A stretch of 64,000 nucleotides of DNA from Tenacibaculum larymnensis (GCF_028829235.1 NZ_JAIWJY010000005.1:1-64000), one strand, 5' to 3'. Shown: positions 45,195-54,766, counted from the stretch's first letter. The notes: generated by a model from the letters alone, not told the origin. Translations and numbers: made by a program.

Positions 45195-47009
45195 ATGAAG
45201 AAAATCCTCTTAACTGTAGTAGCCACAGCTACTTTCCTAGTTTCTTGTAAACAAGAAAAAAAGGAAGCAGTAAGCACTCCTACTCCAGAAAATACTGAAT
45301 TCAATCAGTTATTAAAAGATTACAACGAAGGTAAGCTACAATTGAATCCTGTAAATGCAACTTTTGCAGGTGATAATCGTTTTAACGACCAATTCCCAAA
45401 TACCTTATCTGATGAATATCAAGCAAAAAGCAATGAGTTTTTCAAAAATTATAAAGAAAAACTTAACAGCTTTAAAGACGCTGACTTAACCGAAAGTCAA
45501 CAAATGAGTAAAGCTGTATTAGCTTGGGACTGTGATATGGCATTGGCGCAAGCTAGTTATAAAAATGACTTATTAATGCCAATCAACCAAATGTGGACAA
45601 TTAACCTTACCATGGGGCAATTGGCAAGTGGTAGTAGTGCACAACCTTTTAAAACAGTTGAAGATTACGACAATTGGTTAAGCAGATTAGACAAATACAA
45701 TACTTGGTTACAATCGGCTAAAGAACATATGCAGCAAGGAATCGAAGAAGGATATGTATTACCAAAATCATTAATCCAAAAAGTAATTCCGCAGTTTGAA
45801 AGCTTAACGGTTGTAAAAACTTCTCCTGAAGGAATTACTGATTTTTCAGAGCATTTATTTTATTCTCCAATAAATGCTTTACCAACAGACTTTTCTGATG
45901 CTGATAAAACACGTTTAACAGAAGCGTATACCAATATGTTGAATGATAAATTAATTCCGTCATTCAAAGCAATGTATGAATTTTTAAACTCTGACTATTT
46001 AGCTGCTGGTAGAGAAAGTAGTGGTGTTTCTGATATTCCTAACGGAACAGCATACTACCAACACGCTATTAAAAACTACACTACTACCAACATGACCGCT
46101 GATGAAATTCATGAGTTAGGACTAAAAGAAGTTGCTCGAATTTTATCAGAAATGGAAAAGGTAAAAGCACAAGTTGGTTTTGAAGGAAGCTTAAAAGAAT
46201 TCTTTGATTTTGTTCGTAACAACAAAGAATTAATGCCGTATACTGAGCCACAACAAATCATTGATAATTTTAATGCTATTCACGAAAAAATGAAGCCTCA
46301 ATTAGAAAAGTTATTTGGTAACAAGCCAAAAACTCCTTTTGTGGTAAAACAAACTGAAAAATTCAGAGAGGCTTCTGCTAGTGCTGAATACAACCCAGGT
46401 TCGTTAGACGGAACTCGTCCTGGAGTTTTCTATACACCAATTCCTGATGCAACTAAATACAATGTATTTTCTGATGAAGCATTGTTTTTACACGAAGCTA
46501 TTCCCGGTCATCACTATCAAATTTCATTAACACAAGAAAATGAAGAGTTACCAGACTTTAGAAAAACCTTATGGTACAGTGCCTACGGTGAAGGTTGGGC
46601 ATTATATACTGAGAATTTAGGTAAAGAATTGGGTTTATATACTGACCCTTATCAATACTTCGGAATGTTAGGTATGGAAATGCACCGAGCTATTCGTTTG
46701 GTAGTTGATACAGGAATCCATGCTAAAGGTTGGAGTCGTGAAAAAGCAATTCAATATTCATTAGATAACGAAGCTGAAGGTGAAGCTAGTATTATCTCTG
46801 AAATTGAGCGTTATATGGCGAATCCTGGACAAGCGTTATCTTATAAAATAGGACAATTGAAAATCCGTGAATTACGTGCAAAAGCCAAAAAGGAATTAGG
46901 CGATAAATTCGACATTAAAGAATTCCATAATCAGGTTTTAGAAACTGGATGTATTCCTTTAGCGTTATTAGAAAACAAAATTGACAAGTGGATTGCTTCT
47001 CAAAAATAA
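45195..47009 (+). CDS. DUF885 lipoprotein metallopeptidase
   Basis: The start at 45195 is chosen because it begins the lipoprotein signal (lipobox FLVSC); an upstream in-frame start at 45162 falls on the promoter. The mature protein of about 600 residues is mainly helical. It carries the DUF885 zinc-site motif HEAIPGHHYQ (His433, Glu434) and later YGEGWALYTE and EAEGEASIISE segments. Family members are thought to be zinc dipeptidases or carboxypeptidases. It should sit on the periplasmic side of a membrane. Confidence 0.92.
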   Translation: MKKILLTVVATATFLVSCKQEKKEAVSTPTPENTEFNQLLKDYNEGKLQLNPVNATFAGDNRFNDQFPNTLSDEYQAKSNEFFKNYKEKLNSFKDADLTESQQMSKAVLAWDCDMALAQASYKNDLLMPINQMWTINLTMGQLASGSSAQPFKTVEDYDNWLSRLDKYNTWLQSAKEHMQQGIEEGYVLPKSLIQKVIPQFESLTVVKTSPEGITDFSEHLFYSPINALPTDFSDADKTRLTEAYTNMLNDKLIPSFKAMYEFLNSDYLAAGRESSGVSDIPNGTAYYQHAIKNYTTTNMTADEIHELGLKEVARILSEMEKVKAQVGFEGSLKEFFDFVRNNKELMPYTEPQQIIDNFNAIHEKMKPQLEKLFGNKPKTPFVVKQTEKFREASASAEYNPGSLDGTRPGVFYTPIPDATKYNVFSDEALFLHEAIPGHHYQISLTQENEELPDFRKTLWYSAYGEGWALYTENLGKELGLYTDPYQYFGMLGMEMHRAIRLVVDTGIHAKGWSREKAIQYSLDNEAEGEASIISEIERYMANPGQALSYKIGQLKIRELRAKAKKELGDKFDIKEFHNQVLETGCIPLALLENKIDKWIASQK

Positions 47010-47030
47010 TATCATCACTTTATTAAAAGT

Positions 47031-47066
47031 AAAATCCGCTTTGAAAATTCAAAGCGGATTTTTTTA
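47031..47066. terminator. Terminator between DUF885 and the sigma-factor operon
   Basis: A perfect 15-bp stem (47031-47045 with 47048-47062) is followed by Ts on the plus strand. It lies between two convergent genes. Confidence 0.88.
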
Positions 47067-47477
47067 TCAGTTCAGGTTTCTAGTAAAATGGTTTTTCAAA
47101 TAATAGATTTGTACAAATACCATTACGGTAAAAAAGAAGCAAGCACTTAGCATTAAATTTGATACTGTGATATTTTCAAATAAATTTGGCAATTGAATAT
47201 TCGATAAATAATCCATTTTTATCTCGGGTATTTGAAGCCAACTTGATGAAGCTCCTTTCGATACAAACAAAATACTAACAGCTAATATACCCGCTAATAC
47301 AAACCATACTCTTTTGGATATTAATGGTGTTGCTTTATAAATAGAAGATTGCTCTTCTTTTAAAATCGCATCCATAATATTTGCTGTAAAATCAATAGAT
47401 GGTGTCTCTGCTTCTATTTCGTTGATATACTTTTTTGTAAAAGCGTCCAACTCTTTAATATCTTTATTTTCTCCCAT
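47067..47477 (-). CDS. Membrane protein encoded after the ECF sigma factor (possible anti-sigma factor)
   Basis: A 136-residue protein with a soluble, acidic N-terminal ~55 residues and two membrane helices (about 57-75 and 106-128). It overlaps the ECF sigma gene by 14 bases, so the two are made together. The layout (cytoplasmic N-terminal part, membrane anchor, operon with an ECF sigma) is that of an anti-sigma factor, but no known anti-sigma motif (HxxxCxxC) is present, so the role is inferred. Confidence 0.75.
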   Translation of the reverse strand: MGENKDIKELDAFTKKYINEIEAETPSIDFTANIMDAILKEEQSSIYKATPLISKRVWFVLAGILAVSILFVSKGASSSWLQIPEIKMDYLSNIQLPNLFENITVSNLMLSACFFFTVMVFVQIYYLKNHFTRNLN

Positions 47478-48042
47478 AATGATTAATCAATTCAGGTTCT
47501 ACTTTTTTCTCTACTATACTCAGTAAACTCTTTCTAGCTCTATGTAATTTTACTTTAACATTCGCTTCAGAAAAATCGGTTACTTCTACTATTTCCTTCA
47601 AACTTAATTCTTCAAAATAAAACATCCATAAAATTGTACGTTCTTCTTCAGGTAAACTTAACAAACACTTATTAATTACTTGTGCTCGTTCTTTTCGTTC
47701 AATTCCTTCTAAAATACTATCAGCAGATTTAATTCTATTAATTGTAATCTCGTCAATTGTATCGGTATTATATCTTTCCCTATTCTTTTTTAAACTGTCT
47801 AAACAAGTTCTATATGTTATTTTATACAACCAAGTAGAAAACTTCGACTCTCCTTTAAACTTGCTCAAATTCTTATAAGCTTTTATAAAAGTATCTTGTG
47901 ATATTTCTTCAGCCTCTTCTCTACTCTTTACCATTTTTAACGCCAACGAAAACACCATTACTTTATACTTTTCAACTAAAAAAGCATAAGCATTAGCATC
48001 TCCTCTAAGGATCTTATCTATATAAGTTTGATCGTTAATAAT
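47464..48042 (-). CDS. ECF-type RNA polymerase sigma factor, probably starting at ATT
   Basis: The region after the internal ATG at 47958 encodes most of sigma-2 (KSREEAEEISQDTFIKAYKNL, KFSTWLYKITYRTC) and sigma-4 (LPEEERTILWMFYFEELSLKEI). Upstream codons in the same frame encode the expected start of sigma-2 (YIDKILRGDANAYAFLVEKY), so translation must begin earlier. A stop (TAG, 48055-48057) bounds the frame, and between it and Met29 no ATG, GTG or TTG exists. The best candidates are ATT codons at 48042 or 48039, giving 192 or 191 residues. The gene is read from an ECF-type promoter at 48056-48086. Confidence 0.85.
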   Translation of the reverse strand: MINDQTYIDKILRGDANAYAFLVEKYKVMVFSLALKMVKSREEAEEISQDTFIKAYKNLSKFKGESKFSTWLYKITYRTCLDSLKKNRERYNTDTIDEITINRIKSADSILEGIERKERAQVINKCLLSLPEEERTILWMFYFEELSLKEIVEVTDFSEANVKVKLHRARKSLLSIVEKKVEPELINHYGRK

Positions 48043-48055
48043 GGTCGTTTTATAC

Positions 48056-48086
48056 TATGACTGTACTTAGTTAAAAAAGGTTACAA
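48056..48086 (-). promoter_or_regulatory. ECF-type promoter of the sigma-factor operon (autoregulatory)
   Basis: On the minus strand TTGTAACC (48086-48079), 17 nt, then GTCATA (48061-48056). The same bipartite signal with the same spacing faces the other way at 48114-48144. The predicted transcript starts only a few bases before the ATT codons. Confidence 0.75.
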
Positions 48087-48113
48087 CTATTCATTAAAAA
48101 AATTAAAAATATT

Positions 48114-48144
48114 TTGTAACCTTTTTTTAAATGTAGCTGTCATA
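48114..48144 (+). promoter_or_regulatory. ECF-type promoter of the DUF6249 gene
   Basis: TTGTAACC (48114-48121), a 17-nt T-rich spacer, then GTCATA (48139-48144). The start codon lies 41 nt downstream. It matches the divergent sigma-gene promoter in both boxes and in spacing. Confidence 0.75.
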
Positions 48145-48185
48145 CTTGTAAACACATTAAAAATAATCATTTTAAACTCAAAAAT

Positions 48186-48569
48186 ATGGAAGTAGCAATT
48201 GTATTTATGTTCTTATTCGCAGTAATCTTCGGAATCTTTTACTTGTTTTATTCAACAAGAAATAAGGAACGTTTAGCTTTAATTGAAAAAGGTGTAGATG
48301 CCAAAATTTTTATGCAGGGAGAAAAAAAGCATTCAACTTTAACAGGTAGAGTAATTATCTTAAATTTAGCTTTATTAGCTATGGGAATTGGCTTTGGTGT
48401 TTTATTAGGTGCTATTTTGAGTTCTTTCTTTGGTTATAATGGTCCGTGGGAAACACGTCCAGCAGATGCCATTGATTCTGAAGTTTTCTTTATTGCATCT
48501 ATCTTTTTATGCGCCGGAGGAGCCTTATTAATTGGATTTAATCAAACTAAAAAATTAGACAACGAATAA
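48186..48569 (+). CDS. DUF6249-type small membrane protein, likely ECF target
   Basis: The 127-residue protein has three membrane helices (about residues 3-22, 55-79, 100-119) and a basic loop (YSTRNKERLALIEKGVDAKIF) typical of the DUF6249 group. Its promoter matches the one of the divergent ECF sigma gene, so it should be part of that sigma factor's regulon, possibly acting in envelope stress or in feedback on the sigma/anti-sigma pair. Biochemical function is unknown. Confidence 0.85.
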   Translation: MEVAIVFMFLFAVIFGIFYLFYSTRNKERLALIEKGVDAKIFMQGEKKHSTLTGRVIILNLALLAMGIGFGVLLGAILSSFFGYNGPWETRPADAIDSEVFFIASIFLCAGGALLIGFNQTKKLDNE

Positions 48570-48673
48570 CGTTTGTTTAAATAATAAATTATTTTACTAA
48601 ATATGTTAAAAGAGAATAATGCTAATTTTATTCTCTTTTTTGTTTTGTAATTTAGTAAGCTAAATTCCTTAAC

Positions 48674-50002
48674 ATGAGAAAATTTACAGTACTATTCTTA
48701 CTAATTTCTACAACAATATTAGCGCAAACCGACACTAAAATATACGATATTATTAATGCTGTTTCAGCAGATAGAATCAAAACTGATATTACTACTCTAA
48801 CAAATTTCGGAACACGTCATACACTAAGCGATACTATTTCAAATACTCGTGGAATTGGGGCGGCACGTCGTTGGATTAAATCTGAGTTTGATAAAATATC
48901 TTCTGACTGCAACAACTGTTTAGAGGTATTTTACCAAAAAGACTTTGTAAAAAAAGGAACCAATAGCAGAATCACCAAAGATGTTTGGGTTGTTAATGTT
49001 GTTGCTATTCAAAAAGGAACAAAATATCCTAACAATTACATTGTAATGAGTGGTGATATTGACTCAAGAATTTCTGACCCTAATAATTATACCGATGATG
49101 CTCCTGGAGCTAATGATAATGCTTCCGGAATAGCAGGAACAATTGAATCTGCTCGTGTTTTAAGTAATTACAACTTTGAAAACAGTATTATTTATGTTGG
49201 ATTGTCTGGTGAAGAACAAGGTCTATTTGGCGGAAAAGGACTAGCTACATATGCTAAAGAAAAAAACTGGAACATTATTGGTGTAATGAATAATGACATG
49301 ATAGGAAATATTAAAGGTGTTGACGGCGTAATTGATAATCGTACGTTTAGAATCTTTTCTGAACCTGTTCCTCCAACAGAAACAGAACGCCAACGAAAAG
49401 CACGTCGTTTTTATGGTGGTGAGGTCGATGGTATTTCACGACAGCTTGCACGTTATATATACAAAACTACCAAAACGTATATGCCAGAAATGAATCCGAA
49501 AATGATTTATCGCTTAGATAGATTTGGTCGTGGTGGACATCATAGACCTTTTAACGATGCTGGTTTTGCTGGTATTAGAATCATGGAAGCTCATGAGAAT
49601 TACACACAACAACACCAAGATATTAGAACAGAAAACGGAATTGAATATGGTGATAGACTTAAGTTTGTAAACTTCGATTATGCTAAAAAATTAACCGCTG
49701 TGAACGCTATTAACTTAGCGAGTATTGCTGCTGCACCACCTTCTCCTAAAAATGTAGGAATTGGTGGTATTGTTGAAGCTTCTGCTAAACTTCAATGGGA
49801 TAAAGTTGATGGTGCTAAAGGATATAAAATCTACTGGAGAGACACTACTTCTCCTACTTGGGATAACTTTAAATATGTGGAAAATACTACTGAGTTTACT
49901 TTAGACGGAATTGTTTTAGATAATTACTTCTTCGGAGTAAGTGCTGTTGGTAAAAATGGACATGAAAGTATAGTTTCATTCCCTTCAAAAATTATACGTT
50001 AA
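48674..50002 (+). CDS. Secreted M28-family zinc peptidase with C-terminal fibronectin type III domain
   Basis: The 442-residue protein has a signal peptide (ends TILAQ), then an M28 aminopeptidase fold: first metal ligands near DAPGANDNASG, catalytic Glu in YVGLSGEEQGLFGG, further Asp in MNNDMIGN. The last ~85 residues form a FN3-like module (LQWDKVDGAKGYKIYWRD). There is no T9SS sorting tail, so it is probably periplasmic. It is followed by the YdeI-like gene after 3 bases. Confidence 0.93.
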   Translation: MRKFTVLFLLISTTILAQTDTKIYDIINAVSADRIKTDITTLTNFGTRHTLSDTISNTRGIGAARRWIKSEFDKISSDCNNCLEVFYQKDFVKKGTNSRITKDVWVVNVVAIQKGTKYPNNYIVMSGDIDSRISDPNNYTDDAPGANDNASGIAGTIESARVLSNYNFENSIIYVGLSGEEQGLFGGKGLATYAKEKNWNIIGVMNNDMIGNIKGVDGVIDNRTFRIFSEPVPPTETERQRKARRFYGGEVDGISRQLARYIYKTTKTYMPEMNPKMIYRLDRFGRGGHHRPFNDAGFAGIRIMEAHENYTQQHQDIRTENGIEYGDRLKFVNFDYAKKLTAVNAINLASIAAAPPSPKNVGIGGIVEASAKLQWDKVDGAKGYKIYWRDTTSPTWDNFKYVENTTEFTLDGIVLDNYFFGVSAVGKNGHESIVSFPSKIIR

Positions 50003-50005
50003 TTA

Positions 50006-50572
50006 ATGAATAATAAACCTCATCTATATTTTAAAACTCATATTGAATGGCGAGCTTGGTTATTAGACAACCATAATGAAAGTGATGGTGTTCATCTAAT
50101 TTTATACAAAGTTGATGTTGACATACCTAGCATGCGATGGGAAGAAGCCGTAAAAGTTGCTTTATGCTTTGGTTGGATTGATAGCACTGTAAAAAGTTTA
50201 GGAGATGGGAAAAGGAGGCAATATTTCTGCCCTAGAAAACCTAAAAGTGTTTGGAGTGCACTCAATAAAAAATATATTGAAGAACTAACTGCTTCCGAAT
50301 TAATGCATCCATCCGGAATTGCTTCTGTTAAAATTGCTAAAAAAAATGGTTCTTGGAATGCTTTAGATGCTGTAGAAAACTTAATAGTTCCAGAAGACCT
50401 ACAAATTAAATTTGATAAAAACCCTACTGCTTTTAATAACTATCAAAACTTTGCACCATCTTACCGTAAGAGTTACTTGTACTGGATACATCAGGCTAAA
50501 AGAGAAGCTACAAGAACAAAACGGATTAATGAAATTATTCGTTTGTGTGAGGCCAATATAAAGTCTAAATAA
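50006..50572 (+). CDS. YdeI/OmpD-associated family protein
   Basis: The 188-residue soluble protein of the YdeI group (often named bacteriocin-protection protein) shows the family pattern EWRAWLLDNHNESDGVHLILYK, EAVKVALCFGWIDSTVKSL and the late FAPSYRKSYLYWIHQAKREATR. The molecular function is not established. It starts 3 nt after the M28 peptidase stop and may be co-transcribed. Confidence 0.9.
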   Translation: MNNKPHLYFKTHIEWRAWLLDNHNESDGVHLILYKVDVDIPSMRWEEAVKVALCFGWIDSTVKSLGDGKRRQYFCPRKPKSVWSALNKKYIEELTASELMHPSGIASVKIAKKNGSWNALDAVENLIVPEDLQIKFDKNPTAFNNYQNFAPSYRKSYLYWIHQAKREATRTKRINEIIRLCEANIKSK

Positions 50573-50659
50573 ACTGTTAAATTTTATAATATAATTAACA
50601 ATAATAAACAATAATAAAAGTAATTTGGGAACCTTATTTATCAACTCAAACAATTTATT

Positions 50660-53254
50660 ATGTTTACAAAACAATTAAAATTAGTTTGTTTACTTTTTTT
50701 AACAATTTCAATAATGGGCATTCAAGACATAAATGCTCAAAAAAAGAAAAAGAGAAAGAACAAAGCTAAAACAGAAGTTTCTTCCAAACCTAAAAAAAAG
50801 AAACCTAAGAAAACAATTAAGAGCTTAACTAAAAGCAGTAAAAAATTAGACGGTTTATTTACCATCTTCCAAGACACTGTTACTGGAGACGTTAAGTTAT
50901 TATTAAAAAAGGATCAACTAGACAAAGATTTTATCTATTTCTCGCAAATAGCTGATGGTGTTCTAGAAGCTGGTGCATTTAGAGGATCTTATAGAGGCTC
51001 TAGTGTTTTCAATATAAAAAAGCACTTTAATAATATTGAATTTGTAGCTCCAAATACTTCTTTTTATTTCGATGAAAATAACGCTATTTCTAAATCAGCA
51101 AAAGCAAATATTAGTGATGCTATAATAGCAAGTACTAAAATTTTAGCCTCAGATGAAAAAAAAGGAGAATATTTAATAGATGCTAATCCTTTATTTATTT
51201 CTGAAGCTTTTACTAGAATTAAAGCTCCAAACTTTCCTAAAAGCTCACCTTTTGCTTTCAAGCTAGGTAGGTTTGACAAGAAAAAGTCAAAAATAAATAC
51301 CATAAAAAACTATCCTGAAAATACTAATATTAAAACTGAGTATGTATATAACAATCCTTCAGTTTTAAACCAAGGATCTAATGCTATTAAAGATGGTAGA
51401 TATGTTTCTATAAAGGTTTTCCATACGTTTATGAATCTTCCTGAAAACAACTATCAAACTAGGATGGATGACCCGAGAGTAGGTTATTTCTTAACCAATA
51501 CTAACGACATGACCTCTACAAGTACAGTAAATTATAGAGATTTTATACATCGTTGGAAACTTGTAAAGAAAAATCCTGAGTTAGCAATTTCAGAACCTGT
51601 AAAACCAATTACTTGGTGGATTGAAAACTCAACACCTAAAGAGTTTATTGAAACTATAAAAGAAGGTGTTCTAGCCTGGAACGAGGCTTTTGAAAAAGCT
51701 GGGTTTAAAAATGCAATGGTTGTAAAAGTTCAACCAGATGATGCTACATGGGATGCTGGTGATGTTCGTTACAACGTATTACGATGGACTTCTTCTCCTA
51801 ACCCTCCTTTTGGTGGTTACGGACCAAGTTTTGTTAACCCGAAAACAGGAGAAATCTTAGGTGCTGATATAATGCTTGAATATGTTCACTTTACCAATCG
51901 TGTGATATATAATAAAATTTTTGGTGATGTTTCAAAAGCATCTTCAGAAGAAGAGACTCGTGCTATTTTAAACAATGAAAATAACCATATGTATTGTTCA
52001 GCTGGTCATTTGATGCATGAAAACACAATGTTTGGTAAAACAGTATTAGCAGCGACAGGTGCATCTGATTTAGAAATGGAAGGCATGAAAAGAGAAGCTA
52101 TGAAATCATTAATCATGCACGAAGTTGGTCATACATTAGGTTTAAATCACAATATGAAAGCAAGTCAGTTATTTTCACCTGAACAATTAGCTGATTCTGA
52201 TTTTATAAAAGGAAAATGTTTAACTGGTTCTGTAATGGATTATGCTGCTATTAACCTAACTCTTGATAGAAGTAAACAAGGTCAATATTACGATACTGCT
52301 GTAGGACCTTATGATATTTGGGCTATTCAATTTGGTTATACTCCTTTTAAAAATAGAGCTGAAATAGATGCTTTATTATCACAATCAACAAAACCAGAAT
52401 TAATTTTTGGTAACGATGCTGATGATATGCGTTCTCCTGGTAAAGCAATTGACCCTCGTGTTATGACAGGTGACTTATCAAACGATCAAATAAAGTATTC
52501 TGTTGACAGAATTAAGTTAGCTAACAATATGATGAAAAACATTAAACAGCGTTTTTCAAAAGATGGAGAAACCTATGAAGAACTTAGAAATGCTTATTAT
52601 ATCTTAAATGGTCAAGCTGCTAGAGCTGGTGATGTAATTTCTAGGTTTATAGGTGGTGTTTATGTAGACAGAGCTGTATCTGGTCAAGAAGGAGCTACAA
52701 AACCCTACACTCCAGTTAGTTTAGCTGATCAAAAAAGAGCTATGGAAGCTTTAAAAACTTATGTTTTTGCTCCTAATGCTTTTAAAGCACCTAAAGATTT
52801 GTATAATTATCTAGCCAGACAAAGACGTGGCTATAACTTTTTCTCAGGTCCAGAAGATCCAAAAATCCACGCGCAAGTTTTAAGTTACCAAAAAAGGGTC
52901 TTAAACCATATTTTACATAGAAATACTTTACAAAGAATTTCTGATTCTGAATTATATGGAAACCAATATAAACTGTCTACTTTTATGACAGATCTTAATA
53001 ACGCAATTTTTAGAGCTGATGTAAATACCAATATAAATTCTTTCCGTCAGAACTTACAAACTGAGTATACTAAGATGTTATTAAAAATGGTTAATGGTAA
53101 AAGTAAATATACAAATGCCTCTAAAGCTATGGCTTTATACAACTTGAACAGGATTAAATCATGGGTAAGTAATGGTGTTGGTAATATTTCTACAAAAGCT
53201 CATAAGAGTCAATTAAAACTCTTAATTAATAATACTCTTAAAGACGTAAAGTAA
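50660..53254 (+). CDS. Large exported zinc metalloprotease (DUF5117/DUF4953 type)
   Basis: The 864-residue protein begins with a signal peptide and a strongly basic Lys-rich stretch (about 27-55). The gluzincin/metzincin-like site HEVGHTLGLNH gives His487, Glu488, His491 and His497, with a Met-turn-like SVMDYAAIN afterwards. Upstream are the DUF5117-like beta domain and the conserved GDVRYNVLRWT segment; the C-terminal third is helical. It probably degrades proteins outside the inner membrane. It carries no T9SS tail. Confidence 0.92.
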   Translation: MFTKQLKLVCLLFLTISIMGIQDINAQKKKKRKNKAKTEVSSKPKKKKPKKTIKSLTKSSKKLDGLFTIFQDTVTGDVKLLLKKDQLDKDFIYFSQIADGVLEAGAFRGSYRGSSVFNIKKHFNNIEFVAPNTSFYFDENNAISKSAKANISDAIIASTKILASDEKKGEYLIDANPLFISEAFTRIKAPNFPKSSPFAFKLGRFDKKKSKINTIKNYPENTNIKTEYVYNNPSVLNQGSNAIKDGRYVSIKVFHTFMNLPENNYQTRMDDPRVGYFLTNTNDMTSTSTVNYRDFIHRWKLVKKNPELAISEPVKPITWWIENSTPKEFIETIKEGVLAWNEAFEKAGFKNAMVVKVQPDDATWDAGDVRYNVLRWTSSPNPPFGGYGPSFVNPKTGEILGADIMLEYVHFTNRVIYNKIFGDVSKASSEEETRAILNNENNHMYCSAGHLMHENTMFGKTVLAATGASDLEMEGMKREAMKSLIMHEVGHTLGLNHNMKASQLFSPEQLADSDFIKGKCLTGSVMDYAAINLTLDRSKQGQYYDTAVGPYDIWAIQFGYTPFKNRAEIDALLSQSTKPELIFGNDADDMRSPGKAIDPRVMTGDLSNDQIKYSVDRIKLANNMMKNIKQRFSKDGETYEELRNAYYILNGQAARAGDVISRFIGGVYVDRAVSGQEGATKPYTPVSLADQKRAMEALKTYVFAPNAFKAPKDLYNYLARQRRGYNFFSGPEDPKIHAQVLSYQKRVLNHILHRNTLQRISDSELYGNQYKLSTFMTDLNNAIFRADVNTNINSFRQNLQTEYTKMLLKMVNGKSKYTNASKAMALYNLNRIKSWVSNGVGNISTKAHKSQLKLLINNTLKDVK

Positions 53255-53278
53255 TAAATAGTATTAATAATTTAACAC

Positions 53279-53316
53279 AACCCCATCATTTTGTAATGAT
53301 GGGGTTTCTTTTTCAT
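53279..53316 (+). terminator. Terminator after the large metalloprotease
   Basis: A perfect 12-bp stem (53279-53290 with 53295-53306) with CCCC/GGGG has a TTGT loop and is followed by Ts. Confidence 0.88.
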
Positions 53317-53421
53317 TATAAGTCTATAACTTTTAATTCCAAAGCTATAAACCTAATAGAAAAGATATATCATTAGATTCTAAATGATTTTTAGTATTTT
53401 GTACTCCAATCAATTAACTAT

Positions 53422-53949
53422 ATGCAACTAGAATCCCTCGTTAAAAATTTTAAAAACAAAGATGTAAAGGCTTTTGAAAGCCTCTACGAAATGTACAAAC
53501 AAAGCGTTACTGGAGTAGTTTACAATATTGTTAGAGACCAAACAATAGCCGAAGAAATAACACAAGATGTTTTTATAAAAGCTTGGAATAATGCAAGCAC
53601 ATATTCTGAAAAAAAAGGACGTTTTTTCACATGGATTATCAATATTGCTAGAAATGCTGCTATTGATAAAACAAGATCTAAAAATTTTAAGAACAGTTCT
53701 AAAAACCTTGATGCCGAAATTTTCGTAGATATATTAGAGAACCACGACAATTTAGACTCTAAAACTGATGCAATTGGTATAAAAAACTTTGTAAACAAGT
53801 TAAAAGATACTTGTATTAAGGTTATAGAGCTTCTTTACTTTAAAGGCTTTACACAAAAAGAAGTTTCTGAAAGTTTAAAAATGCCTCTTGGCACTGTAAA
53901 AACTAGAAGCCGAAATTGTATTAACGAATTAAGACTTATGCTAAAATAA
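53422..53949 (+). CDS. ECF sigma factor (SigK-like) paired with RskA
   Basis: The 175-residue sigma factor has region 2 (DQTIAEEITQDVFIKAWNN, GRFFTWIINIARNAAIDKTR) and region 4 (CIKVIELLYFKGFTQKEV, PLGTVKTRSRNCINEL). Its stop overlaps the anti-sigma start (TAATG). It should direct polymerase to a regulon released when the anti-sigma factor is inactivated. The convergent TonB/TPR/DUF4331 genes are likely targets by position. It is a different type from the ECF factor at 47464. Confidence 0.94.
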   Translation: MQLESLVKNFKNKDVKAFESLYEMYKQSVTGVVYNIVRDQTIAEEITQDVFIKAWNNASTYSEKKGRFFTWIINIARNAAIDKTRSKNFKNSSKNLDAEIFVDILENHDNLDSKTDAIGIKNFVNKLKDTCIKVIELLYFKGFTQKEVSESLKMPLGTVKTRSRNCINELRLMLK

Positions 53950-54746
53950 TGGCTACAAATAAACACATAGAATCTGGAATATTAGAACTATACATAGCTG
54001 GCGCTCTTTCTGATAAAGAAAATGAGCAAGTATATAGTTTGATGATGGAACATCCTGAAATTTTAGAAGAAGTAAAAGAGATTGAAAAGTCTATTTTTAT
54101 TCTTACTTCTCATGTTGCTCCTAAAGATGCTAAAAATTCTTTTAAAGACGTTTTAATAAAAATGTTACAAGAAAAAGAAGATTCAGCAAAGACAATTCCT
54201 TTACGAACATCAAAAAATAATTGGGTAACTTATACTGGATGGGCTGCAGCCTTAGTTGTTGGTAGTTCCTTAATTTTATCTTTAAATAAAAGTGCTAATT
54301 TACAAGGTCAAATAGACACTATTAATGAGGCTAAAGAGCAATATGAAATTCAGTTAGACAAAACAAATACCGATTTAGCTGAAAACAAAAAGCTTTTAGC
54401 AGTAATAAGAAGTAAAGAGATAGTTACTGTTCCACTGCAGGGGCAAAAAGTATCTCCTGAGGCATATGCAAAAGTATACTGGAATAAAAACTCTAAAAAT
54501 ATTTACTTAGATGTTCAAGGTTTACCTGATCCACCAGAAGGAAAGGTATACCAAGTATGGTCTTTAAAACTTGATCCGTTATCTCCAACTAGTTTAGGAA
54601 CTATAGATAACTTTACAGCTAGTGATAGTAAAATATTTACTATTAATAATCCTAATGATTCACAAGCTTTCGGTATTACTTTAGAGCCTGCAGGTGGAAG
54701 CGAAACACCTACTTTAGAACAATTATATACTCTAGGTGCAGTATAA
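53949..54746 (+). CDS. RskA-type anti-sigma factor
   Basis: The 265-residue single-pass membrane protein has a cytoplasmic N-terminal anti-sigma part (SGILELYIAGALSDKENEQV), one helix (about residues 95-114), a coiled coil (about 120-155) and the RskA periplasmic domain (AKVYWNKNSKNIYLDVQGL, KVYQVWSL, SLGTIDNF). It holds the upstream ECF sigma factor at the membrane until a signal releases it. It is translationally coupled to the sigma gene. Confidence 0.93.
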   Translation: MATNKHIESGILELYIAGALSDKENEQVYSLMMEHPEILEEVKEIEKSIFILTSHVAPKDAKNSFKDVLIKMLQEKEDSAKTIPLRTSKNNWVTYTGWAAALVVGSSLILSLNKSANLQGQIDTINEAKEQYEIQLDKTNTDLAENKKLLAVIRSKEIVTVPLQGQKVSPEAYAKVYWNKNSKNIYLDVQGLPDPPEGKVYQVWSLKLDPLSPTSLGTIDNFTASDSKIFTINNPNDSQAFGITLEPAGGSETPTLEQLYTLGAV

Positions 54747-54766
54747 ATAATAATTACTTATAAATT

